A DNA stretch of 64,000 bases from Rhodanobacter fulvus Jip2. GTDB lineage: Bacteria > Pseudomonadota > Gammaproteobacteria > Xanthomonadales > Rhodanobacteraceae. Below are positions 17,417 through 25,638 of this stretch, one piece after another. Numbering within the stretch: the stretch's first letter is position 1; every line of letters begins with the position of its first letter. The notes under the pieces are model-generated. The model was not told the DNA's origin. It searched no databases and saw only the letters and a program-made list of their open reading frames with translations. Made by a program: the position numbers and the translations under genes. The stretch lies in NCBI RefSeq assembly GCF_000264315.1, contig NZ_AJXU01000028.1:62001-126000 (forward strand). The letters run 5' to 3'.

Positions 17417-18196
17417 ATGGCGCAGTTCGATGATTGGTGCATTTCGGTCGACACGCCGATGGGGAACCACTATCGGCGTGTGATGACCGGTCAGGTCGCT
17501 AACCTAGGGGTCGGCATCCAGGCGACGGCAGCTATCGTGCCTTCGCATTACGCCTCGGAGGAGCACGTAGCGCGCGCCCTCGCGCGGCTAGGCAAGCCCG
17601 CCGCTGCAGCCCTGATCGAGAGCAAGCTGCCGACGACTAAGCAGATCCGTTCCGGTGACCTCGGCGAAATCTACGCGACAGAATGGATAGATGCTCACAG
17701 CGGCGGCTACCGTGCTCCGATCAAGCGCCTGCGCTGGAAAGACCATCGCAACATGGCAATGCGTGGTGAAGACGTGATCGGCATTCTGCAAGACCCCCAA
17801 ACTCAACGTCTTCAGTTCCTGAAGACGGAAGCGAAGAGCCGCGCCACATTGTCCGCTCAGGTCCTGACCGAAGCCCGCGCCGGGCTGGACAAGGATGGAG
17901 GATTGCCCTCGGCACACGCACTGCACTTTATTTCCGCGCGTCTTCTTGAGTTCGGCAATCTGCCGCTGGCCGATGCAATCGACGACGCGCTGCTCAAGCA
18001 CGGCGTCTCGCCGCAGAGTGTCCAGCATCTGCTTTTCACATTCTCAGGCAATGCCCCCGACGCACTGCTAGCCGCCTCCCTGCGAGCGTATCCCGGCCTT
18101 ATCAATCAATGGGGTATCGGACTTCACGTGGAGGGTCATGGCGCCTTTATCGGCGCGGTCTACGACCGAGTGATCGCCGATGCCAACAAACCCTGA
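17417..18196 (+). CDS. hamA: HamA-like (DUF1837) nuclease of Hachiman-type defence
   Basis: 259 residues. The fold signature is PD-(D/E)XK-like: Glu84 (RSGDLGEIYATEW), Asp119 (MRGEDVIGIL), and Glu138-x-Lys140 (FLKTEAKS), followed by helices with ARAGL and HALHFISARLLEFG. The order and the helicase partner match the HamA subunit of Hachiman, known to be a DNA-degrading nuclease held inactive by the HamB helicase. Start ATG 17417 has AAGGA/GAGG before it. The last 17 bases overlap the helicase start. Assignment to the HamA family is by motif and context, not by a search. Confidence 0.72.
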   Translation: MAQFDDWCISVDTPMGNHYRRVMTGQVANLGVGIQATAAIVPSHYASEEHVARALARLGKPAAAALIESKLPTTKQIRSGDLGEIYATEWIDAHSGGYRAPIKRLRWKDHRNMAMRGEDVIGILQDPQTQRLQFLKTEAKSRATLSAQVLTEARAGLDKDGGLPSAHALHFISARLLEFGNLPLADAIDDALLKHGVSPQSVQHLLFTFSGNAPDALLAASLRAYPGLINQWGIGLHVEGHGAFIGAVYDRVIADANKP

Positions 18197-21100
18197 AGCC
18201 ATCACCGCAGATATCGCCGAGGCGACGGCCGCCGGCTTTCGGGGCCGACTGATCGCTCGCGGGCAGGCCCGCGCGATCATCTGGCGTGACGGCACCCTTC
18301 CGCCCGACGCGCCGGACTTCGCACCGCAGCTTAGCTACGACCTGCACAGCTATGCCTATGCCCTGTTCGGCCTCGGCCTGCGCTGTCGGGAGGTCGGCGG
18401 CGACCCGACTGAGGCTCGCACGGCATTCGAACAGGCTGCAACGGCTCTTGAAGCGGTGATGGCAAAGGGCAACCGCCAGGAGGCCGATCGCGATTTCCAC
18501 TTTGTTATGGCCGCGGCCGCCTATCATCTCGCCCACCTGTCCGCTCGAGCTTATTCGCTCCTCGCAATCGTCGAGGCGGATGAGAATTTCTCCCTCGTCG
18601 AGCGCGCCCTCGCGCTGCTAATGCGCCGCAACTTCAGCGCATTGCGCAGCAGCGTTCTCGACTATCGGGCCTCCGGCCAGGGCAGCGACGCGCGGATCGC
18701 CGCCGCCATCCAGGCTCGGCTCGATCAGGTTGAGGGTGCCGCCGCCACGCCGGACGGCGGTGGCGATGATTTCCTTTTCGATGGTCTCGATACCGCGCTC
18801 ACCGACGCATTCATGGCCGCCATGTCCCTTTACCTGCTCGCGCTCGAACGCGGTGAGCGAGCGCTTGTCGATCAGGCGTTGGAGCGGCTTCGCGCGAGCC
18901 TGGCGATCTGCGGCGAGATGAACATGCTGCCGCAATGGTGGGCGCATCGCGTTGCGATCCATCTGCTTTCGGACCTCTGGTCAAGCACGTTTCACGAGAG
19001 GGTTCCGCTTCAGCCCGCTGGTGGGGTTGCGGCCGTCTGGCCGCGTCTGCGCGAGCTATTCATCGCGTTGCTTCAACGTCGGGCGAAGGCGGAGATCGAC
19101 TTATGGCCCTCGCAGACCGAGGCGGCCGCCCGCGCGGTCGACCAGTCAGACGACCTCGTCGTGTCGCTGCCGACGAGCGCCGGGAAGACCCGCATCGCCG
19201 AACTCTGCATCCTTCGCTGCCTCGCCGGAGGCAAGCGGGTGGTGTTTGTCACACCCCTGCGCGCCCTCTCGGCGCAGACCGAAACCACGCTCCAAAGGAC
19301 CTTCGGCCCGCTCGGCAAGACCATATCGGCCCTCTATGGGAGCATCGGTGTCAGCGGCTTCGACGAGGACGCGATCCGCGAGCGCGACATCGTCGTCGCG
19401 ACGCCAGAGAAGCTCGACTTCGCGCTCCGTAACGATCCTTCGCTGCTCGATGATGTCGGCCTGCTGGTGTTCGACGAAGGGCACATGATCGGCCTCAACG
19501 AGCGCGAGGTTCGCTACGAGGTGCAGATTCAGCGGCTTCTGCGCCGTGCTGATGCCCAAGAGCGCCGGATCGTCTGCCTCTCGGCCATCCTGCCCGATGG
19601 CGACCAGCTCGATGACTTCGCCGGCTGGCTCCGCCGCGATCATCCGGGCGGGCTGATCAAGAGTGACTGGCGGCCGACCCGGCTGCGGTTCGGTGAGGTG
19701 GTGTGGATGTCGCCAACCGCGCGGCTCAACCTGCGCGTCGGCGACGAGCGGCCCTGGGTCCAGCGTTTCCTTACCGGCGCCGCCCCACCCAACTGGATCC
19801 CGCCCAAGCGTCGCCGCACTCGGCTCTTTCCTGACGACCAGCGCGAGCTCTGCCTTGCTACCGCCTGGCGGCTTGTTGACGACGGCCAGACCGTCCTCGT
19901 CTTCTGCCCCGAGCGGCGCAGCGTTGAGCCGTTCGCCGACGTCATCGTCGATCTGCATGAGCGCGGCGCGCTGCGCTCGCTGCTCGAGGCCGATCCGAAT
20001 ACACTGAACACCGCAATCGCGCTTGGCGAGGAATGGCTGGGGCCCGAGAATGCGATTCTTAAATGCCTACGCCTTGGCGTCGCCCTTCACCATGGCGCTC
20101 TGCCTACGTCTTATCGCAAGGAGGTCGAGCGCCTGCTTCGCGAGAATGTCCTCAAAGTGACAATCTCCTCTCCGACCCTGGCACAGGGCTTGAATCTATC
20201 GGCGACTGCCGTCGTCATGCACTCCCTGCACCGCGCCGGCGAGCGCATCGAGATCAGCGAATTCAAGAACGTCATCGGACGTGCCGGACGCGCCTATGTC
20301 GACGTCGAGGGCGTCGTCCTCTTTCCAATGTTCGAGGACATCGCCAAGAAGCGACGCAATTGGGAAGCGCTCATCACCGATCTTGGCGCGCGCAATATGG
20401 AAAGCGGTCTTGTGCTTCTGGTCGTGGAGCTACTGACGCGGATGCACGCGCGTATCGGCGGAGACATCAATCAGCTCGTTGACTATGTCGTCAACAACGC
20501 CGCAGCCTGGACCTTTCCCGAGATCGGCAATGAAGAGCCGAAGGACCGGAATCGCGCCCTGGCCGATTGGGAACGGCACGTTGCGACGCTCGATACAGCC
20601 ATCCTCAGCCTCATCGGGGAGAACGGAATTTCCGATGAAGGGATCGAGGCTGCTTTAGACGACATCCTACAATCTTCTCTGTGGCAGCGACGCCTGGAGC
20701 GTCTGGACGCTCAATCCCAGCAGTTGTTGAAGGCGGGTCTTTCCTCCCGCAGCCGGCTGATCTGGAATCAGTCGACCGCCGCTCAACGCCGCGGCTATTT
20801 TCTTGCAGGCGTCGGTCTGACGACCGGTCATGCCCTCGACGCCATAGCCTCCGAAGTCAACCTACTTCTCATCCAAGCCAATGGCGCGATCCTTGAGGGT
20901 GACGCCGAAGCCGCCATCACCTCTATCACCGGTCTCGCTGAGCGGGTATTCGCATTTTATCCCTTCATACCCGACCCGCTGCCGGCGAACTGGCAGGCCA
21001 TCCTGCGAGTTTGGCTGCTGGGCCAGCCTCTGGCCGCGCTGGGCGGGGATCAGCCATCGGAAGTGCTTCAGTTTGTTGAAGGAGGCCTCATCTATCGGCT

Positions 21101-21701
21101 GCCTTGGGCAATGGAGGCGATCAGGGTCCGCGCCAGCGCAAATGGTGATGAGGTAGACGCAGATGGCCGCGGCCTAGAAGACTATGAACTTGGCCTTGCG
21201 GTGCCGGCAGTCGTGACAGGCACGCTCAACCGCCCTGCATCGATCCTGATCCAGGCCGGCTTCAATTCGCGGCTTGGTGCAATCAGAGCAGTCACCGACA
21301 CCGGCGCGATCTTCGCCACGGGCAAGGAGCTGCAGCAATGGCTGAATGCAGATGTGGTCGCCGCTTGGAGTGCTCAGGCCGACTGGCCAACTAGAGAAAC
21401 GAGACCGATTTGGATGGAGTTCGTCCAGAGCTTCACGCCGAGCGAGAAGCACACATGGGCCGCTCGGCACTATTGGGCGGGTATCACGTGGTTGGCGGCG
21501 CCCCCGCCGCCCGGCACCGCCGTCCAGATACACCAGTGGGCAGGTCAGTCGTGGGTGCTTTCGCCAGACGGTACTCCGCTAGGCACAGTTCAGGCCGCAC
21601 TCAATTCCCATCGAAGCGGCCTGCTTCGCGCACAGGTGGCGCTGGATGTCAGCAAGATCGACATCTTATATCTTGGTCCCGACGATCTGGCGGGCGCATA
21701 G
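18180..21701 (+). CDS. hamB: HamB-like Ski2-type superfamily 2 helicase
   Basis: 1173 residues. An alpha-helical N-terminal region of about 300 residues precedes the helicase core. Motif I is PTSAGKT (331-337), motif II DEGH (432-435), motif III SAI instead of SAT (about 467), motif VI NVIGRAGRA (697-705). The first RecA domain contains TPLRALSAQ, the second GVALHHGALPTSYRKEVERLL and SPTLAQGLNLSA, all typical of Ski2-like helicases. Helical C-terminal domains follow. Known: HamB senses abnormal DNA and releases the HamA nuclease. It overlaps the HamA-like gene by 17 bases, so the two are co-translated. Confidence 0.82.
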   Translation: MPTNPEAITADIAEATAAGFRGRLIARGQARAIIWRDGTLPPDAPDFAPQLSYDLHSYAYALFGLGLRCREVGGDPTEARTAFEQAATALEAVMAKGNRQEADRDFHFVMAAAAYHLAHLSARAYSLLAIVEADENFSLVERALALLMRRNFSALRSSVLDYRASGQGSDARIAAAIQARLDQVEGAAATPDGGGDDFLFDGLDTALTDAFMAAMSLYLLALERGERALVDQALERLRASLAICGEMNMLPQWWAHRVAIHLLSDLWSSTFHERVPLQPAGGVAAVWPRLRELFIALLQRRAKAEIDLWPSQTEAAARAVDQSDDLVVSLPTSAGKTRIAELCILRCLAGGKRVVFVTPLRALSAQTETTLQRTFGPLGKTISALYGSIGVSGFDEDAIRERDIVVATPEKLDFALRNDPSLLDDVGLLVFDEGHMIGLNEREVRYEVQIQRLLRRADAQERRIVCLSAILPDGDQLDDFAGWLRRDHPGGLIKSDWRPTRLRFGEVVWMSPTARLNLRVGDERPWVQRFLTGAAPPNWIPPKRRRTRLFPDDQRELCLATAWRLVDDGQTVLVFCPERRSVEPFADVIVDLHERGALRSLLEADPNTLNTAIALGEEWLGPENAILKCLRLGVALHHGALPTSYRKEVERLLRENVLKVTISSPTLAQGLNLSATAVVMHSLHRAGERIEISEFKNVIGRAGRAYVDVEGVVLFPMFEDIAKKRRNWEALITDLGARNMESGLVLLVVELLTRMHARIGGDINQLVDYVVNNAAAWTFPEIGNEEPKDRNRALADWERHVATLDTAILSLIGENGISDEGIEAALDDILQSSLWQRRLERLDAQSQQLLKAGLSSRSRLIWNQSTAAQRRGYFLAGVGLTTGHALDAIASEVNLLLIQANGAILEGDAEAAITSITGLAERVFAFYPFIPDPLPANWQAILRVWLLGQPLAALGGDQPSEVLQFVEGGLIYRLPWAMEAIRVRASANGDEVDADGRGLEDYELGLAVPAVVTGTLNRPASILIQAGFNSRLGAIRAVTDTGAIFATGKELQQWLNADVVAAWSAQADWPTRETRPIWMEFVQSFTPSEKHTWAARHYWAGITWLAAPPPPGTAVQIHQWAGQSWVLSPDGTPLGTVQAALNSHRSGLLRAQVALDVSKIDILYLGPDDLAGA

Positions 21702-22001
21702 CCGCCAAGTTCCCGGCGCCGCCGGCCACTGTGAAATGCATTGGCCGATGTCCGCTTTGGGTCGGCTTCCGCCGGTCGACGACTTTGATCTATAGCTGAT
21801 CATTACTCGGCCGCGTCATGCATTCAGTCCACTGCATGCACCGGCTGGTTGCGGCAGCGCTGTTCGCAGGCAGCCAACGCCGCCTTCAAAACATCAAGAA
21901 AGTACAAGCCGCACCGCTCTGAGCGCGGGATATGATCGCGCAAGACTGCGCCAACCAAGGGTATTCCCCCGCGGGTGTCGGCAATCCGGAATACTGCTTC
22001 C
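21702..22001. other. Right edge of island and kinase upstream region
   Basis: 300 bases without a gene. The right junction of the defence island should lie here, before the kinase. GATCTATAGCTGATCATTAC (about 21787) and the TGCAT-rich stretch near 21817 were noticed, but no repeat shared with the left edge was found. GGGTATTCCCC at 21959 lies just upstream of the kinase start. Confidence 0.4.
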
Positions 22002-25000
22002 ATGCCCTCATTGCTCGCAGCCCGCACCAGCCAGGAACGTACTCGACGTTTTCGATGCATCGCGTCCATGCTGCTCGCGCTGGCTATGCTTGCGGCTACC
22101 TCGCTCCAGGCTTCCACGCCGCCGGAAACGTTGGCGAGTTTTCAACGCACGTCCTTTGCCAAGTCCGACGGCGCACCGGCCGGGATCAGTGGCATGGCGC
22201 AGACGGACGACGGGTTCTTGTGGATGTCGGGAACCAAGGGTCTGACCCGTTTCGACGGGGTGCAATTCACGCCGTTCAAGCCTGCACCGGGCGAGCATTT
22301 CCTGGAGGCGCAGTTGGGCATGCTGTTTCCGGCCGAAGGGGGCGGCTTGTGGATACAGAACGACAATGCGGGTCCCACCCTGCTGAAGAACGGCCACTTG
22401 ACCCATTTCGGACTCGGCCAGGGGTATGTCGGAGCGGGGGTGACTCCTTTTCCCTTCTTCAGTGATCCACTCGGTGCGGTGTGGTCGGTGTCCAACAAGA
22501 CGGTCATGTATTTCAAGGACGGTGCCTGGCACGTTGTCGCGCCGACGGTCCTGTCGGGGGACGGCTTCGGCAAGGGTGCGTTCGATGCGGACGGCAACTT
22601 GTGGTTGACCACCGGTGGCCCCGGTCTGCTGGTGAAGCCCAAGGGTTCCGCCAAACCGCCCATGCGATTGCCAGACATAGGAGGGTTCGACGGCAACGTC
22701 TTTGCGGGGCCTGCAGGCTTGCTTTATCTCGCGGACCGTCAGAATGGGATCGCCATCTATCGGCGCCACGGCATCGGGCTCACAGAGGTAACGGCACCGG
22801 TTCCCCTGCCGATCATCGCCGTCCTGCCTTCGCGCACGGGTGCGCTGTGGCTGATATCGAACAAGTACGTGGTTTCCCATGTGTCGCCGGAAGCGATCAC
22901 GGCGGCCGGGAAAAGCCATTCCGTACCGCCGTTGGAGGAAGTGCCCCAGCTTGGACGTTCGCCATTGAACATCATCGAGGACCGCGACGGAGACATTTGG
23001 ACGGGCGGTGAGGGTGGCCTGGACCGCCTGGCCCGCACCGCGTTCCATCCGGTCGGACTGCCCGACGATATCCACGAAGTGTCAGCGTCGATCGACGCGG
23101 CGGGCGGCCTCTGGGTGGGCAGCGAAACGCATCCGGTACTGCAGCTTGCCTCACCGGCCGCACCGTGGAAGTCCACCGAAGTGCCCAGCCTGACCTTGGC
23201 CACTTATGCCGACAGCGCCGACGGTACGGTCTGGGCGGCCAACAAGCTCGGGATCTGGAAGTTGTCGCCCGGCACGCCACAGCTGGTCGCGAAATATCCA
23301 TCGTCCGGTCGGGGCGTTCCCTACAGCGTGATCAAGGATAAGGCGGGAACGCTGTTCGTGTCTTCGCCGCACCTGGGAAACGGAGTGCTGGCGTGGGATG
23401 GAAAGGCCTGGCATGACGTCCTGAAAAAGCACGCCACCGTGAAGGTCATGGCGGTGGACCGGCAGAACCGGCTGTGGCTGGGAGGCGGTGGGCCCAATCA
23501 GCTGATCGGGTTGTCGCAGCGCATCGAACAACGGTGGGGCGAGGCGCAGAACCTGCGCGTGGGCACCGTTCGATCGCTGCTGGTCGATGGCGATGTGCTG
23601 TGGGTGGGCGGTGACGACGGCATCCAGTTTTTCGACGGCAAGCGCTTTACCTCGCTGGTGAGCAGGGATGCCGAAGCATTCCAGACGGTCACCGGCTTGG
23701 TCAGGGATGCTGCGGGCAATCTCTGGGTACAGACGCTGGATGGTGTCATGCGAATTCCGGCCGCCGACGTGCGCAAGGCGATGGCGCTTCCCGGGTCGCG
23801 GGTGACGGCCCGCTTGTTCGATGCCACCGACGGCGTGCCCAGCGTGGTCGATGCAGACCGCATGCTGCCGTCGTTGCGCATGGGTGCGGACGGCCGCATC
23901 TGGACGCACACCGCGTCCGGGCTGGCATGGATCGATCCGGCCCGCGTGCCGAAGGCACCGGCCTTGCCGCCGATCGTCGTCGAATCAGTGAGCACCGGTT
24001 CGGCGGTCTATCCGGCATCCGCGAGGGGCGTGGCGCTTACTTCTGCAGAAAATTCCTTTCGCATCACGTACACCACGCCGGCATTGAATCATCCGGAGCG
24101 CGTGCACTTTGCCTATCGGCTGGCCGGGTTCAACGACTGGCAGGATGTCGGCACCCGTCGCGAAGCGGTTTTCACCAAGGTGCCCGCGGGGCGCTACCAG
24201 TTCGAGGTGCGCGCTGTTCGATCGGGCGATGCCGCCTCCGCCGTTCATGCGTCACTCGCTCTGACGCGCGCGCCGGCCTATTACGAGACCTGGTGGTTCC
24301 GCGCGCTGGCCGGCTTCCTGCTGGCGTTCGTGCTCTGGTTTGCCTATCGCATGCGCGTGAAGGCATTGGGACGGCAGATGCACATACGCATCGAGGAGCG
24401 CGAGCGCATCGCGCGCGATCTGCACGACACCTTGCTGCAAGGCGTGCAGGGCCTGCAACTGCGACTGCAGACCTGGGCGGCGAGCCCCCGAATCGAGGCG
24501 ACGCACCGGCAGGAGATGACCGACGTGGCGCTGCGCACGCGCGACATGCTTGTGGACGGCCGCGATCGCATCCTGGCGCTGCGCCGCCTGGATGCGTCGC
24601 CGGATCTTGCCGGCGATCTACGCGCCATCGCGCTGGACTACACCACGCTGTATCGCGCGGGCTTCGTGCTGACCGAGGAAGGCGCGCCGCGGCCGCTGGT
24701 CCCGGAGGTGGCGCAGGAAATCCTGGACATCGCGCGCGAGGGCTTGCGCAACGCCTTCGTGCACGCCAATGCCGGCACGGTCGAGTTGTGCATGCAGTGG
24801 CGGCGCGAGGGTTTGCATGTGCGGGTCCGCGATGACGGCGACGGTATCGACGAAGCCGTGCTGCGTGACGGTGGCCGCGCCGGGCACTGGGGCTTGCAGG
24901 GCATGCGCGAGCGGGCGGAAAGGATCGGTGGGTGCTTGGTGCTGCGTCGTGGCGACGAGGGCGGCACCGAATTGTCGCTGATGGTGCCGGCACGCGCGGC

Positions 25001-25070
25001 GTACGCATCGGCGCGGCTGTGGCGACGCTTGCGCAGGGTTCGACAGGCCCCACATCAAGCGCCGGATTGA
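22002..25070 (+). CDS. Propeller-type sensor histidine kinase (HisKA_3)
   Basis: 1022 residues. A signal peptide (CIASMLLALAMLAATSLQA) is followed by about 650 residues of regulator-propeller repeats (such as GISGMAQTDDGFLWMSGTKGL). Then come a Y_Y_Y domain (ITYTTPALNHPERVHFAYRL), one transmembrane helix (FRALAGFLLAFVLWFAY), HisKA_3 with His808 (RIARDLHDTLLQGVQG) and HATPase with DDGDGID and GHWGLQGMRERA. The kinase senses a periplasmic signal and phosphorylates a NarL-type regulator; the one at 15457 is the obvious candidate. Start ATG 22002 gives the best signal peptide; GTG 21975 is possible. The 3' end overlaps the convergent SCO gene by 16 bases. Confidence 0.92.
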   Translation: MPSLLAARTSQERTRRFRCIASMLLALAMLAATSLQASTPPETLASFQRTSFAKSDGAPAGISGMAQTDDGFLWMSGTKGLTRFDGVQFTPFKPAPGEHFLEAQLGMLFPAEGGGLWIQNDNAGPTLLKNGHLTHFGLGQGYVGAGVTPFPFFSDPLGAVWSVSNKTVMYFKDGAWHVVAPTVLSGDGFGKGAFDADGNLWLTTGGPGLLVKPKGSAKPPMRLPDIGGFDGNVFAGPAGLLYLADRQNGIAIYRRHGIGLTEVTAPVPLPIIAVLPSRTGALWLISNKYVVSHVSPEAITAAGKSHSVPPLEEVPQLGRSPLNIIEDRDGDIWTGGEGGLDRLARTAFHPVGLPDDIHEVSASIDAAGGLWVGSETHPVLQLASPAAPWKSTEVPSLTLATYADSADGTVWAANKLGIWKLSPGTPQLVAKYPSSGRGVPYSVIKDKAGTLFVSSPHLGNGVLAWDGKAWHDVLKKHATVKVMAVDRQNRLWLGGGGPNQLIGLSQRIEQRWGEAQNLRVGTVRSLLVDGDVLWVGGDDGIQFFDGKRFTSLVSRDAEAFQTVTGLVRDAAGNLWVQTLDGVMRIPAADVRKAMALPGSRVTARLFDATDGVPSVVDADRMLPSLRMGADGRIWTHTASGLAWIDPARVPKAPALPPIVVESVSTGSAVYPASARGVALTSAENSFRITYTTPALNHPERVHFAYRLAGFNDWQDVGTRREAVFTKVPAGRYQFEVRAVRSGDAASAVHASLALTRAPAYYETWWFRALAGFLLAFVLWFAYRMRVKALGRQMHIRIEERERIARDLHDTLLQGVQGLQLRLQTWAASPRIEATHRQEMTDVALRTRDMLVDGRDRILALRRLDASPDLAGDLRAIALDYTTLYRAGFVLTEEGAPRPLVPEVAQEILDIAREGLRNAFVHANAGTVELCMQWRREGLHVRVRDDGDGIDEAVLRDGGRAGHWGLQGMRERAERIGGCLVLRRGDEGGTELSLMVPARAAYASARLWRRLRRVRQAPHQAPD

Positions 25071-25591
25071 CGTAATTGCGTTGCCAGCAACGCGCGCATG
25101 CGATCCAGCACTTCCTCCGCAGCGAGTGCATCGGCGAAATGGGACAGGCAGCGTCCCTCCGCATCGAGCAGGTAGGCGATCGCGGTGTGCGGTACGCGGT
25201 AGCCGTCGGGTTCATCCGGATCGCTGGCGCGCCGGGCAAACACGCGGAAGGCGGCCTTGGCCTGGTCAATCTGCGCGGTGGTGCCGGTCAAACCCAGGAA
25301 AGCCGAGTAGGGCTGCAGGTAGTCGCGCATCACTTCGGGCGTATCGCGTGCGGGGTCCACGCTGATGTAGAGGCCCCGCGCCGGCCAGCCTTCGCCGGCC
25401 AGTTGGCCGAGCACGCTGGCGTAGCGGGCCAACGCACGCGGGCAGACCACGCGGCAATGGGTGAAGCCGAACAGCACCAGCGTGTGCCCGTCGCGAAACA
25501 CCTGCTCGGTCACGGCACGGTTGAAGTGGTCGATGAGCGAAAACTCACCGCAGCCAGGCATTGTGTTGACCTTGCCTGATTCGAATGGCAT
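25055..25591 (-). CDS. SCO1/SenC family protein
   Basis: 178 residues, thioredoxin fold. Copper/redox site: Cys-x3-Cys in FGFTHCRVVCPRAL and the distal His in YRVPHTAIAYLLDAEG. SCO proteins deliver copper to cytochrome oxidase or act as thiol reductases. Unlike most, there is no N-terminal membrane anchor or signal peptide from ATG 25591, so it may be cytoplasmic or missing its leader. It follows the LDI-like gene by 14 bases and may be co-transcribed with it. Its end overlaps the kinase gene. Confidence 0.85.
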   Translation of the reverse strand: MPFESGKVNTMPGCGEFSLIDHFNRAVTEQVFRDGHTLVLFGFTHCRVVCPRALARYASVLGQLAGEGWPARGLYISVDPARDTPEVMRDYLQPYSAFLGLTGTTAQIDQAKAAFRVFARRASDPDEPDGYRVPHTAIAYLLDAEGRCLSHFADALAAEEVLDRMRALLATQLRQSGA

Positions 25592-25603
25592 TTACTTAAG
25601 CCT

Positions 25604-25638
25604 CGTCATCCCCGCGAAAGCGGGGATCCAGTGACTTT
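25604..25638. repeat. REP-like hairpin element
   Basis: Hairpin ATCCCCGC - GAAA - GCGGGGAT (25608-25627) inside the wider sequence CGTCATCCCCGCGAAAGC..., followed by CCAGTGACTTT. This matches a repeat class scattered in Xanthomonadales genomes. It overlaps the last codons of the LDI-like gene, so that gene's stop codon lies inside the repeat. Confidence 0.7.

Noticed and set aside
16970-18196. A frame spanning the Mrr-like and HamA-like genes
   Set aside because: Before 17417 it is out of frame with the nuclease and reads Arg/Ser-rich; only the part from ATG 17417 is a real protein.
16195-21990. Direct repeats or a tRNA as attachment site of the defence island
   Set aside because: Both edges were compared by eye; only short chance matches such as TGATCT were found.
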